64,000 bases of DNA from the NCBI GenBank assembly GCA_026388545.1, contig JAPLJS010000019.1, forward strand, positions 1-64,000, given 5' to 3'. Under the pieces are notes generated by a model. It made no database searches, was not told the origin of the DNA, and saw only the letters and a program-made list of their open reading frames with translations. The position numbers and the translations under genes are program-made. Each line of letters opens with the position of its first letter. Position 1 is the stretch's first letter. Shown here piece after piece: positions 16,207 through 25,455 of the stretch. The stretch comes from Deltaproteobacteria bacterium. GTDB lineage: Bacteria; Desulfobacterota; Syntrophia; Syntrophales; UBA2185.

Positions 16207-17122
16207 GATCCTCACCAACAATGGCTCGTGAAAAAAATTTCATACTGCCCAAATTATACTTCTCAGGTTTCTCAAGACATATCTTTCTGGCTATTGACGA
16301 TAGACATTTGCTTGCCTGTGAATAAGGATAGATTTCTGCGAACATTTTCTGCTGCTTTATGGCTTCTGTCACTTTTTCATCGTAAATTACGTAACCCAGA
16401 TATTCAATTGAAAGATCAAGGAAGTGTTCCGTCGCCTTACTCAATTTCGTAAAAACTTCGCGGGCTTCATGGGAACTTTTCACCATATTTACAATCAGCA
16501 TAACCCTTTTTTCGGCATGACCTTGATAGAGTATCTTAATCAGGGCATACGCGTCTGTCAGGGAGGTCGGTTCCGGTGTAACGATAACAATTATCTCCTT
16601 GGCAGCCATGTTAAAATAGAGAACATTGCTGGTTATGCCGGCGGCCGTATCGATAAACATAAAATCAAAATCTTCGTTTAAATCATTCAGTTCGTCCATG
16701 AGAGTAAGCTTTTGACCTTTGGACAATTCAGCCATTTCCTGAATCCCGGAAGCAGCCGGTAAAATCTTGATACCGCCGGGACCAGGAACCATTATTTCCG
16801 GAAGCGTCTTCTTACCGAGGAGAACATGATGTATATTGTATTGTGGGGATATGCCGAGGATTACATCAATATTTGCCAGTCCCATATCTGCATCAAATAT
16901 TAAAGTCTTCCTCTTCAGTCTTGACAGAATGTATGCAAGATTGGCCGTTATGCATGTTTTTCCGACGCCCCCCTTTCCACTGGTAATTGCAATCACCCTG
17001 ATATTCGCCTTTTCCTTGTCACCGGCAACGTCGTCTCTATGCTCGACTTCTGACGCCATCTTATGAACCCCTTTGTCTGTTTCCTTCATTTCTCTGAGAA
17101 CCGCAGCTTGATCCACTTTCAT
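16199..17122 (-). CDS. flhG: MinD-like ATPase FlhG (FleN), flagellar number regulator
   Basis: FlhG limits flagellar number and works with the SRP-like GTPase FlhF at the pole. The deviant Walker A SGKGGVGKTCITANLA, the DADMGLANIDVILG motif and DFMFIDTAAGI are present. The N-terminus carries the DQAAxLR motif (MKVDQAAVLREM) that stimulates FlhF. Start choice: ATG 17122 directly abuts GGAGG, which is too close, whereas GTG 17116, two codons in, has ideal six-base spacing; either gives an intact motif. Ten bases separate it from flhF. Confidence 0.95.
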   Translation of the reverse strand: MKVDQAAVLREMKETDKGVHKMASEVEHRDDVAGDKEKANIRVIAITSGKGGVGKTCITANLAYILSRLKRKTLIFDADMGLANIDVILGISPQYNIHHVLLGKKTLPEIMVPGPGGIKILPAASGIQEMAELSKGQKLTLMDELNDLNEDFDFMFIDTAAGITSNVLYFNMAAKEIIVIVTPEPTSLTDAYALIKILYQGHAEKRVMLIVNMVKSSHEAREVFTKLSKATEHFLDLSIEYLGYVIYDEKVTEAIKQQKMFAEIYPYSQASKCLSSIARKICLEKPEKYNLGSMKFFSRAIVGEDHG

Positions 17123-17132
17123 CCTCCATAAT

Positions 17133-18266
17133 CTATGACTGGTGCATGATGAGTCTGGCAATTCTGCCAGGATTCGCATCTTCTATATCGTTCGGTACAT
17201 TCTGCCCGTTGGTCAGATATGAAATCGGTTTACCGACGTGATCTATCACATCATACATGGAACCGAAGCCCATGGCCTCATCCACTTTTGTAAATATGAT
17301 GTTATCGTAGTTAATCATCCCAAATCTTGCCGAGGCATCCAGCATGTTTTCCCGACTTGATGTCAAACTTAAAAGAAGATTGGTCTCTACAGGAACACCA
17401 ACATTAAGAAAATCACGAAGCTTTTCCATGTAGCCTTCATCATTGCGACTTTTCCCCGGTGTATCCACCAAAACCAGATCTTTATCGGAAAATCGACTGA
17501 GGGCCTGTTTAAACTCTTCTTTTTCAGAGACCACCTTTATCGGAAGCCCCATAATCTTTGCATAGGTCTTTAATTGTTCGGCCGCGGCAATTCTATACGT
17601 ATCTGCGGATATAAGGCCGATACCTAATTTCTCACTCATTGCATAATGCGCCGCCAGTTTAGCCAAGGTTGTTGTTTTACCCACGCCTGTGGGACCGATA
17701 AAGGCAATGACTCCCCTCTTCTTTTTTTTACTTGAAACGGGGATAGACTTTATTATTGTTTCCTCAACAAATTTAAAGGTATTATCAAAACTATCTATTT
17801 TATCTATTGTAGTAACCAGCTTATAAGCCCTTTCCCGAGATACACCGTTTGCAACTAAGTGATAATAGATCTTCGATGGAGGGCCGGGAAACAAATTTTT
17901 CTCCCACGCGCAGAGGACATCCATGAGGTTATTCAGATACCCTTTCAACTGGTTCATTTCCCTGCGGATCGGGTCTTCTCTCCTCAAATCCCTTATTAAG
18001 GATTTCATTTCATCGAGATCATTCCTGATTATATCCAAGTCAGCCGACCCGCTCAACCGGTAACCGGCGCTTTCCTCCTTTTCGCTGGATTCACGGAAAC
18101 TAAGCCTGGTATCACTTTCATCCCTGGCAGCTGTTATCTCAAGAAGTGGTACTTTCCCCCCCTTCATCCTCTTTGTCGACAGGATAACGGCATTATCGCC
18201 CAGATCGTTTTTAATCCTCGTTAAAGCCTCCTGAATACTCTTTACTTCATACCTTTTAATCTGCAT
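17133..18266 (-). CDS. flhF: SRP-type GTPase FlhF
   Basis: FlhF places new flagella at the cell pole. The protein starts MQIKRYEVKSIQEALTRIKN at ATG 18266 (GGAG about seven bases upstream). It has a basic N domain, a helical middle, and the NG GTPase domain with P-loop GPTGVGKTTTLAKLAAHY, the DTYRIAAAEQL block, DTPGKSRND and TKVDEAMGFG. A longer reading to 18287 would overlap flhA and lacks support. The gene begins one base after the flhA stop, so translation is probably coupled. Confidence 0.96.
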   Translation of the reverse strand: MQIKRYEVKSIQEALTRIKNDLGDNAVILSTKRMKGGKVPLLEITAARDESDTRLSFRESSEKEESAGYRLSGSADLDIIRNDLDEMKSLIRDLRREDPIRREMNQLKGYLNNLMDVLCAWEKNLFPGPPSKIYYHLVANGVSRERAYKLVTTIDKIDSFDNTFKFVEETIIKSIPVSSKKKKRGVIAFIGPTGVGKTTTLAKLAAHYAMSEKLGIGLISADTYRIAAAEQLKTYAKIMGLPIKVVSEKEEFKQALSRFSDKDLVLVDTPGKSRNDEGYMEKLRDFLNVGVPVETNLLLSLTSSRENMLDASARFGMINYDNIIFTKVDEAMGFGSMYDVIDHVGKPISYLTNGQNVPNDIEDANPGRIARLIMHQS

Positions 18267-18267
18267 C

Positions 18268-20337
18268 TTACAACTCCACCATACCAAGTGAATTAATGTT
18301 CACATCGTGTGTGATCTCATTGTGGGAAAGAACAATAATGCCTGGGAAGAACCTTTCCAATACCTTCTTTAAATGAATCCTCGTTTTTGGAGAACAGACG
18401 ATGATCGGCTGAAGACCTCTTGTCGTAAAAGTATTCATAAATTTCTGAAGATTGCTGACAATTCTCTGTATCAAATTAGGATCTGCAATGAGGTACGACT
18501 CATGCTCCGTATGCTGAATGGAATTGTTTATATGCTCTTCAATCTCCGGTGAAAGCATAACGACGGAGATATTCCCTTTTTCATCCTTGTACTGCTTTGA
18601 TATTGTTCGTGCCAATGACTGACGAACATAACTGGTTAATAGATCGACATTTTTAGTAATTGGCAAATAATCCGCCAGGGTTTCCAGTATTGTCAGAAGA
18701 TCGCGAATAGAAATCCGCTCTTTAAGGAGTCGTTGTAATACCTTCTGGACAGTTCCCAGCGGGATGACATTGGGGACGAGTTCTTCTACGACCTTTGGAT
18801 GGCTGATGGCCAAATTATCCAGCAACGATCGAACTTCCTCCCTGCCCAATAACTCGTCGGCGTGTGATTTGATTAGTTCTGTCAAATGGGTTGTAATTAC
18901 CGTAGCACAGTCAACAACGATAACACCCTTTGCCTGTATATTTTCCTTTTCCTTTTCATTTAACCAGACGGCAGGCAGGCCAAAGGCAGGTTCTTTTGTC
19001 TGCACCCCCTTTATGGTAACTCCCCGATCCTCGGGAGTTATAGCAAGATAATAGCCTGGCATTAACTCACCCCTTGTTATTTCAACCCCCTTTAAGAGAA
19101 ACGCATACTCGTTAGGCTTCAACTGAAGATTATCCCTGATATGAATGGCGGGTATAATAAATCCCATTTCCATAGCCAGCTGCTTCCTCAGCGACTTGAT
19201 TCTCTGAAGAAGTTCTCCACCCTGCCCTGCATCAACGAGGGATATCAGACCATAACCAACCTCAAGTTCCATCAGATCAAGCGCAAGAAGTTTTTCCACG
19301 GACTCTTTCGGTGCAACTGTCGGCGCGTCTTCTCTGACCTCTTCAGTTTTCTTCATACCCTTAAAAAGATTGTATGCTAACACACCGGTGATCAGGGAAA
19401 TAATCATGAAAGAGACTTTCGGCATACCGGGGATCAAACCGAATATAAAGAGCATAACCGATGCCGTGGCTATGGCTTTAGGCTGCACAAAAAGCTGGCC
19501 TGCCAGATCCGCACCAAGATTGGAGGATGACGTAGACCTCGTTACCAGCATGCCGGAGGCTGTTGATACAATAAGGGCGGGTACCTGGGTAACAAGGCCA
19601 TCACCAACGGTAAGGAGAGTGTAGTTGCGTGCCGCATCCGCAACCTCCATACCCTGCTGCAGTACGCCGATAATCAATCCTCCCACAATATTTATTAATA
19701 TTATGACAATGCCTGCAACTGCGTCACCCCTGACAAACTTGCTTGCCCCATCCATTGCCCCGTAGAAGTCTGCCTCTCTTTCAATTTCAGATCTTCTCCT
19801 TCGGGCATCCGCTTCCGAAATAAGGCCTGCATTGAGATCCGCATCAATACTCATCTGTTTACCAGGCATGGCATCCAGTGTAAACCGTGCTGCAACTTCT
19901 GCTATCCTTGTGGCGCCCTTGGTAATAACGACGAAGTTGATCAGGGTAAGAACAAAGAACACAATTAAACCGACAACATAATTCCCACCGACAACAAATG
20001 TTCCAAATGCTTTTATGACCTGGCCGGCAGCGGCGGTCCCCTCATTTCCGTGAAGAAGAATCAGTCGCGTTGAAGCCACATTCAAAGATAACCTGAGAAG
20101 GGTTACCGTAAGCAGGAGAGAAGGAAACACTGATAGATCGAGGGGTCTCAGAACATACATGGACATCAATAAAATGATAATGGATACGGTAAGGTTGAAT
20201 GAAAGGAGTAAATCGAGTAAGAAAGTCGGCAGCGGTACGATCATTATGATAAGAATACCGATAACACCAACAGCCAGGACGGCCGTCCCGCTTTTATCCC
20301 ATCCGCGAAGAGAATCAGCATTTGCGTAAGTTGTCAT
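18268..20337 (-). CDS. flhA: Flagellar export gate protein FlhA
   Basis: FlhA forms the nonameric export gate. The 689-residue protein has eight N-terminal membrane helices (to about residue 310) and the conserved cytoplasmic FHIPEP-like block between helices 4 and 5 (AARFTLDAMPGKQMSIDADL). The large C-terminal docking domain includes GYYLAITPEDRGVTIKGVQT and ends HDVNINSLGMVEL. Length and motifs are standard. It lies eight bases from flhB. Confidence 0.98.
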   Translation of the reverse strand: MTTYANADSLRGWDKSGTAVLAVGVIGILIIMIVPLPTFLLDLLLSFNLTVSIIILLMSMYVLRPLDLSVFPSLLLTVTLLRLSLNVASTRLILLHGNEGTAAAGQVIKAFGTFVVGGNYVVGLIVFFVLTLINFVVITKGATRIAEVAARFTLDAMPGKQMSIDADLNAGLISEADARRRRSEIEREADFYGAMDGASKFVRGDAVAGIVIILINIVGGLIIGVLQQGMEVADAARNYTLLTVGDGLVTQVPALIVSTASGMLVTRSTSSSNLGADLAGQLFVQPKAIATASVMLFIFGLIPGMPKVSFMIISLITGVLAYNLFKGMKKTEEVREDAPTVAPKESVEKLLALDLMELEVGYGLISLVDAGQGGELLQRIKSLRKQLAMEMGFIIPAIHIRDNLQLKPNEYAFLLKGVEITRGELMPGYYLAITPEDRGVTIKGVQTKEPAFGLPAVWLNEKEKENIQAKGVIVVDCATVITTHLTELIKSHADELLGREEVRSLLDNLAISHPKVVEELVPNVIPLGTVQKVLQRLLKERISIRDLLTILETLADYLPITKNVDLLTSYVRQSLARTISKQYKDEKGNISVVMLSPEIEEHINNSIQHTEHESYLIADPNLIQRIVSNLQKFMNTFTTRGLQPIIVCSPKTRIHLKKVLERFFPGIIVLSHNEITHDVNINSLGMVEL

Positions 20338-20344
20338 GTTTCTT

Positions 20345-21421
20345 TTACACCGCTACCCTTTTTTTCTTTAAGCCATAAACATACGCCAATACTTCCGCAA
20401 CGGCTTTGTATAAATTTTCCGGTATTACCTCATTCATATTTGCCACCTTATACAATACGCGTGCCAATGGCTTGTTCTCGACAACAGGCACATTGTTCCT
20501 TCTGGCAATTTCCCTTATTTTTTCAGCTATGAGTCCTACTCCCTTGGCAACAACAACGGGAGCAAACATCTTTAACTGATCATACTCCAGAGCGACAGCT
20601 ATATGGTCGGGGTTCGTGATCACGACGTCCGCCTTGGGAACACGCGCCATCATCCGCTTACGCGCCATTTCCCTCTGGATACGCCTCACCCTTGCCTTTA
20701 TAAGTGGATCCCCATCTACCTGCTTGTACTCATCCTTTACCTCCTGCCGTGACATTTTGAGGCCCCTTTCGTGTTCCCAACGCTGATACACGTAATCCAG
20801 GATTGCCAGAACTATCAACACCCACGAGGTCCGTAAGATAATTTTAAATGAAATCCGCCCCATATAAACCATTATATCCCCAATACTCTCATCCATCAGG
20901 GACGGAAGGTTTTCAATTTCTCCGCTTACCGTTATATAGGCAACATACCCCACGATGCATAGTTTCAGGATACTCTTTGCCAATTCAGCAAATGATTTAA
21001 GGGAGAATAACCTCTGAAATCCATTGATTGGATCAATTTTAGAAAACTGAGGCGTTAGTGCCTCTGTAGAAACTACAAAACCTACCTGGACGAAATTGGC
21101 TAAAAAACCCGCAATCAGGACGGTCAAAAGAAGCGGCGCAATGAGGATAAAAAATTCATAGAGCCAATCTACGGCAAGCGCTTGAATATTATTGGTGTTA
21201 ATGAGTAATGTGCCTGATTCCTTTAGAAAACCGCTTATGAGACCCATCAGCTTCTTAACCAGACGGGTGGAGTCAAAATAAAAATACGTCAAACAAGCTA
21301 ACAATATAGCGGCCGAGGCTACTTCCTGGCTTTTTGCGACCTGACCCTTTTTTCTTGCCTCTTCCCGTCGCTTCGGCGTCGCTTGCTCTGTTCGTTCCTG
21401 ATCTTTATCGTTTTCCGCCAT
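20345..21421 (-). CDS. flhB: Flagellar export gate protein FlhB, with NPDH cleavage motif
   Basis: FlhB sits in the export gate, and its autocleavage allows the switch from rod/hook to filament substrates. The 358-residue protein opens KDQERTEQATPKRREEARKKGQVAKS, has four membrane helices and ends in a cytoplasmic domain with KMMARVPKADVVITNPDHIAV. The usual NPTH motif reads NPDH (N270-P271-D272-H273), with Thr replaced by Asp. Asn and Pro, the cleaved pair, and His are kept, so autocleavage remains plausible. The C-terminal domain is paralogous to the free protein at 11114-11410. Confidence 0.97.
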   Translation of the reverse strand: MAENDKDQERTEQATPKRREEARKKGQVAKSQEVASAAILLACLTYFYFDSTRLVKKLMGLISGFLKESGTLLINTNNIQALAVDWLYEFFILIAPLLLTVLIAGFLANFVQVGFVVSTEALTPQFSKIDPINGFQRLFSLKSFAELAKSILKLCIVGYVAYITVSGEIENLPSLMDESIGDIMVYMGRISFKIILRTSWVLIVLAILDYVYQRWEHERGLKMSRQEVKDEYKQVDGDPLIKARVRRIQREMARKRMMARVPKADVVITNPDHIAVALEYDQLKMFAPVVVAKGVGLIAEKIREIARRNNVPVVENKPLARVLYKVANMNEVIPENLYKAVAEVLAYVYGLKKKRVAV

Positions 21422-21443
21422 GAACTGATCCTTAACATAACAC

Positions 21444-21458
21444 CGCCCTTCGGGCGGG
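21444..21458. terminator. GC-rich hairpin between fliR and flhB
   Basis: CCGCCC (21444-21449) pairs with GGGCGG (21453-21458) around TTC. It lies in the 122-base gap between fliR and flhB, 20 bases upstream of the flhB start. No T-run follows in the direction of transcription, so attenuation or mRNA processing is as likely as termination. Confidence 0.4.
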
Positions 21459-21543
21459 GTTCAAGGAATTTTTATCATAATTACTTCCATCAACTCCAAC
21501 CATAGGGCCGAGATGATGACACTTCAGTCAAAAAACCGTCTTT

Positions 21544-22317
21544 TTATTGCATGAGACGGAGAAGTGAAATAATTTCTCCCTCAAGATTCGAGAAACGACC
21601 CTCCAATATCCGCACAAAGACCGGGAGCGTTAATCCAATGCCGATCAAGCCGATCGCTATTTGTAGAGGAAAACCAACGATAAATATGTTTATTTGGGGT
21701 ACCGTCCTTGCCACCAAACCCATCCCAACACTCAAAAATAGCAAAGCGGCAATTATGGGCGCTCCCGTTTTGATTGAAACTTCTAGCATATCTTTCACAA
21801 AAACGAGTACCAACTGCATCAATCCTCCCGAAAAATGAAAACCAAGGGGAGGAAGTATTGTGAAACTTTCTGCTATGGCATATAAAAAAATATGATGGCC
21901 GTTCATAATCAGAAATATCAGCATAGCAATGAGATACTGAAACTGAGATATAATGGACACCTCGTCATTATTGGAGGGATCAAGCACATTCACAATGGAA
22001 AAGCCCATTTGAAACCCGATGAGCTGTCCGGCAAGCTGGATCCCTGCGAAAATCAACTGGGCGGTAAACCCTACCATAACACCGATCATAATCTCCCCCG
22101 CCATCCGGAAGACGAAAGTAAAGATGTCAGCACTGAGGGTCCAAGCCGTCGTCTGAAGAGATGGAATGATAAGAAATGTAATTAAAAGAGATAATCCCGC
22201 CTTAACCCTGACAGGAATTGTCCTGTCTCCCAGTATCGGGATGGTTATAATCATTGCACTGACTCGAAGAAGAGTTAAGATTAATATTTCTGCCTGTTCG
22301 GCTGTAATGTAAGGCAT
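21544..22317 (-). CDS. fliR: Flagellar export gate protein FliR
   Basis: FliR is an integral membrane subunit of the export gate that assembles with FliP and FliQ. The 257-residue protein has six hydrophobic segments and family motifs such as LLRVSAMIITIPILGDRTIP, the AGQLIGFQMGFSIVNVLDPS block and the C-terminal FIVGFPLQIAIGLIGIGLTL. The ATG at 22317 starts MPYITAEQAEILIL. It lies 146 bases downstream of fliQ, the largest gap in the export-gate operon. Confidence 0.96.
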   Translation of the reverse strand: MPYITAEQAEILILTLLRVSAMIITIPILGDRTIPVRVKAGLSLLITFLIIPSLQTTAWTLSADIFTFVFRMAGEIMIGVMVGFTAQLIFAGIQLAGQLIGFQMGFSIVNVLDPSNNDEVSIISQFQYLIAMLIFLIMNGHHIFLYAIAESFTILPPLGFHFSGGLMQLVLVFVKDMLEVSIKTGAPIIAALLFLSVGMGLVARTVPQINIFIVGFPLQIAIGLIGIGLTLPVFVRILEGRFSNLEGEIISLLRLMQ

Positions 22318-22394
22318 ATTTCAAATCGAAAATCCCAAACTATGGTTTTTCTCCCATTTAATTGCAAAAAGGATTCGAGGGTTCAAAAATTCGA

Positions 22395-22428
22395 GGTTCA
22401 AGGTACAAGGAAACTCTAACCTTGAACC
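22395..22428. repeat. Inverted repeat within fliQ-fliR spacer
   Basis: GGTTCAAGGT (22395-22404) pairs with ACCTTGAACC (22419-22428). It lies in a 75-base patch of repeated TTGAACC/TTCGAGG words, unlike the coding DNA on either side. It could form an mRNA hairpin inside the operon. Confidence 0.55.
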
Positions 22429-22463
22429 TTGCATCTCGGCCCCTTGAACCCCTGAGATACCTT

Positions 22464-22733
22464 CTACCTGATATACATTGGAAAGTTTGCAAAAATATTA
22501 TGAGTATAGGTTATCATTATATTAATCATCCACGGTAATGTTATAATCAGAGCAACCAAGACAGCCACAATCTTGGGAACAAAAACTAACGTCATCTCTT
22601 GAATTTGCGTAACGGCCTGGAAGATACTGATTACGAGTCCGACAACAAGACCGACAAGCAGCATCGGCGCCGATATCAAAAGGGTCACTTTTATCGTTTC
22701 AACTGCTATACCTATTACGAAATCACTGGACAT
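22464..22733 (-). CDS. fliQ: Flagellar export gate protein FliQ
   Basis: FliQ is the small two-helix subunit of the export gate. The 89 residues include both membrane helices (TIKVTLLISAPMLLVGLVVG and KIVAVLVALIITLPWMINIM) and the family motif QAVTQIQEMTLVFVPK. Length matches the usual 89. The ATG at 22733 lies 23 bases after fliP. Confidence 0.97.
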   Translation of the reverse strand: MSSDFVIGIAVETIKVTLLISAPMLLVGLVVGLVISIFQAVTQIQEMTLVFVPKIVAVLVALIITLPWMINIMITYTHNIFANFPMYIR

Positions 22734-22756
22734 TCCGAATATCCTCTACAATTTAA

Positions 22757-23542
22757 TTACATAGGTCCAAAGCTTTGAACCAACGACCCGACGATCAAAT
22801 ACCAGCCGTCAACAAGGACAAAAAGGAGCAATTTAAAGGGCATACTCACCATTACAGGGGGAAGCATCATCATTCCCATTGAAAGAAGTACACTGGCAAT
22901 AACCATATCCAGTACCAGAAAGGGCATATATATTAAGAATCCAATCTGAAAAGCCGTTCTTAATTCGCTGATTACAAAGGAGGGAATCAAGACTGAAAGG
23001 GATATGTCCGCAGGAGTGTCCGGTCTTTTCGCTTTTGATATTTTTACAAAGAGGGCAAGATCTTTTTCCCTTGTCTGTTTAAGCATAAAGTCTTTTATCG
23101 GCGGGGTGCTCAGTTCAAATGCCTTTTCTCCCGATATTTGATTGTTGAAATACGGTTGGAGGGCCTGCGTATTGACCTTTTCCCAGACGGGCGTCATAAT
23201 AAAAAAAGTTAGAAAGAGTGATAGCCCAACGATAATTTGATTAGGAGGCAACTGTTGCGTCCCCAGGGCATGCCGTAACAGAGAAAATACGACAACGATT
23301 CTCGTAAATGAGGTCAACATAATAAGAATGGAGGGAGCAAGAGCCAATACGGTAAGTAACATGAGGAGCTTTAGTACCGTCGATACCTGACCTGATTCCC
23401 CGGAACCACCGATATTCAGATTGATGGTCGGAATAGGAAGGGGTTCAGACCACGCCGATGGAATGACTAAGAATAAAACACCAGCAAATATCAGTAGACA
23501 TATCGTATACTTAATTAGATTTTTATAGGCTCGCTTATTCAT
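22757..23542 (-). CDS. fliP: Flagellar export gate protein FliP
   Basis: FliP forms the core of the export gate. From ATG 23542 the protein has a signal peptide (MNKRAYKNLIKYTICLLIF ... WSEP), the family block MLTSFTRIVVVFSLLRHALG, TQQLPPNQIIVGLSLFLTFF, and the C-terminal VLDMVIASVLLSMGMMMLPP with LVDGWYLIVGSLVQSF. The frame extends upstream to 23644 but that part overlaps fliO and is not conserved. The start overlaps the end of fliO by eight bases. Confidence 0.97.
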   Translation of the reverse strand: MNKRAYKNLIKYTICLLIFAGVLFLVIPSAWSEPLPIPTINLNIGGSGESGQVSTVLKLLMLLTVLALAPSILIMLTSFTRIVVVFSLLRHALGTQQLPPNQIIVGLSLFLTFFIMTPVWEKVNTQALQPYFNNQISGEKAFELSTPPIKDFMLKQTREKDLALFVKISKAKRPDTPADISLSVLIPSFVISELRTAFQIGFLIYMPFLVLDMVIASVLLSMGMMMLPPVMVSMPFKLLLFVLVDGWYLIVGSLVQSFGPM

Positions 23543-23939
23543 TCTCTCTCGACCCTCTCCTCGTCTGTCTCGGGGCCAGCAACTTACTTCTGTACGACGA
23601 CAGATTATCAAAAAGGGAGACGGGGTTCTTTTTGTCTCTGTCAAAATCCTTCAGACGCTCTAAGGATTTGGGGTCCGAAATCGTTGTAAGCATAGTAATC
23701 TGGTTATTTGCCATACTAATTACGATGATGCTGCTGAGGACATCTATAAGCATAATGCTGCATTTCGGTCCGATATATCTGGTTGATATGATTTTTATAA
23801 ACTTTCCATCATCAATGCCTGACGCTGTTCCCTTCATAAACTTTTTCACAAAATACATTGCTGCAATCATAATCCCCAAGACTACGGCGAGCGCCGATAT
23901 CATTTTTACCAGTGACGAAAAGAAGTCCACTGCACCCAT
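23535..23939 (-). CDS. fliO: Flagellar biosynthesis protein FliO
   Basis: FliO is a membrane protein that helps FliP assemble. The 134 residues hold one N-terminal membrane helix (ISALAVVLGIMIAAMYFV) and a cytoplasmic domain with IKIISTRYIGPKCSIMLIDV, the pattern typical of this poorly conserved family, followed by a basic tail. It lies between fliN (nine bases) and fliP (overlap of eight). Confidence 0.9.
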   Translation of the reverse strand: MGAVDFFSSLVKMISALAVVLGIMIAAMYFVKKFMKGTASGIDDGKFIKIISTRYIGPKCSIMLIDVLSSIIVISMANNQITMLTTISDPKSLERLKDFDRDKKNPVSLFDNLSSYRSKLLAPRQTRRGSRENE

Positions 23940-23948
23940 TGAGCCCTC

Positions 23949-24389
23949 CTATCTGAGTTTGCTGATTCTTTCCGCAGGTGAAACGATATCGGTTAAACGA
24001 ATGCCGAACTTTTCATTGACTACCACTACTTCACCCTTAGCGATCAATTTCTGGTTAATAAAAAAATCCATCGGTTCACCCGCAAACTTTGCCAGTTCAA
24101 CGACTGATCCCTGTCCCAATTGCAAAAGATCTCCAATCAACATCTTGCATCTGCCGAGCTCAACGGTTACCGTAAGAGGAATATCCAGAATAAATTCAAT
24201 ATCTATGGCAGCAGAGCTTTTTGGCTCCGTTTTCTGAAGCTCCTCAAAATTTGCTGTACTTGCGGCGGTTTTTGGTTGTTTCTTCGATGCCGACATCTCT
24301 TCCTGAACATCATCCCAGGTGATAGTATCATCCCCTTTATTGTCAGAATCTGCTCCCTTCATCAGGTTGTCTATTTCACTCTGTTCCAT
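23949..24389 (-). CDS. fliN: Flagellar switch protein FliN
   Basis: FliN forms the lower C-ring. The 146 residues have a variable acidic N-terminus starting MEQSEIDNLMKG and the C-terminal SpoA domain: FILDIPLTVTVELGRCKMLI, GDLLQLGQGSVVEL, EPMDFFINQKLIAKGEVVVV and FGIRLTDIVSPAERI. The start overlaps the fliM stop by 14 bases, implying coupled translation. Confidence 0.96.
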   Translation of the reverse strand: MEQSEIDNLMKGADSDNKGDDTITWDDVQEEMSASKKQPKTAASTANFEELQKTEPKSSAAIDIEFILDIPLTVTVELGRCKMLIGDLLQLGQGSVVELAKFAGEPMDFFINQKLIAKGEVVVVNEKFGIRLTDIVSPAERISKLR

Positions 24390-25377
24390 ACTGAATAACC
24401 TCTTTTCTACTGATTAAATGTTTAATCTGTACGGCCTGGTTTCCCCTGCACACGCCCGGATATCCTCTAAATTTGAGCATACCTTCCATATATATATCAA
24501 TGGGTTCCGAAGCATATTGATCCAAGAGAATTACATCTCCTATTTTGAGATCTCTTACATCACGAGTCAAAAGATGTGTCCGCCCCAACAGTACTACTAA
24601 CTCAAGCCCGGCGTTCATCAGCTCATCCTTCATACTTTTCTCCCACGCCCTGTCTATCTCAGGATGATCGCCCTGAAAACCCTCCATTAATTTCTCTCTG
24701 ATCGGTTCCAATGTTGAGTACGGAACACATAAAGAAATGATCCCGGAAGAATACTCCATCTCAACTTCAAAATTAACAACGATGACGACGTCGGTTAAAG
24801 GAACAATTTGTGCGAACTGGGGATTAACTTCCGACCGCTGATAGGTCATTTTTACATCTAACAATGCCTTCCACGCTTTTTCGAGATCAAGGAGGGCACT
24901 TACAACAACCTTTTTGATCAGATTATTTTCAATAGGTGTAAACTCTCGCCCTTCCACCTTAAATCCATCCCTTCCCGAACCTCCAAAGACGATATCTACC
25001 AGAGTAAATATAACTTTTGACTCAACAACGATGATCGCATTTCCCCTTAACGGATCTATCCGGAAAAGATGCAGGCTTGTGGGAACGGGCAAAGTCTTAA
25101 GAAAGTCTCCATACTTTATCGTATCAATAGATAAGGCGCTTATATTGACAACTTTTCTCAGCAGTGATGAAAGCGTGCCCCTGAACATTCTCGCGAACTT
25201 TTCATTGGTCATCTCGAGGGCGGGCATTCTCCCCCTGATGATCCGATCCTGGCTGGTAAGGTCATAGCGTAGAACAACCGAGGGATCATGTTCTTTCTCC
25301 GGCTCGGTCTCAACTTCACCATCCGATATTCCTTTGAGAAGAGCATCTACTTCTTCCTGCGTTAATATTTGGGACAT
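24376..25377 (-). CDS. fliM: Flagellar switch protein FliM
   Basis: FliM binds phosphorylated CheY and forms the middle of the C-ring. It begins MSQILTQEEVDALLKGISDG, the CheY-binding motif, followed by the CheC-like middle domain (including LFGGSGRDGFK in the form VFGGSGRDGF) and a C-terminal SpoA domain (LKIGDVILLDQYASEPIDIY). ATG 25377 with AAGGGG five bases upstream is preferred over GTG 25383. A CheY-binding FliM implies chemotaxis genes elsewhere; none occurs here. Confidence 0.96.
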   Translation of the reverse strand: MSQILTQEEVDALLKGISDGEVETEPEKEHDPSVVLRYDLTSQDRIIRGRMPALEMTNEKFARMFRGTLSSLLRKVVNISALSIDTIKYGDFLKTLPVPTSLHLFRIDPLRGNAIIVVESKVIFTLVDIVFGGSGRDGFKVEGREFTPIENNLIKKVVVSALLDLEKAWKALLDVKMTYQRSEVNPQFAQIVPLTDVVIVVNFEVEMEYSSGIISLCVPYSTLEPIREKLMEGFQGDHPEIDRAWEKSMKDELMNAGLELVVLLGRTHLLTRDVRDLKIGDVILLDQYASEPIDIYMEGMLKFRGYPGVCRGNQAVQIKHLISRKEVIQYGTE

Positions 25378-25455
25378 AAGCACCCCTTTAACTATTTAAA
25401 CTCTGAAATGGCCGGTCCTTAATTTCTCTGCCATTTCCGTCATTATGGATAACAA

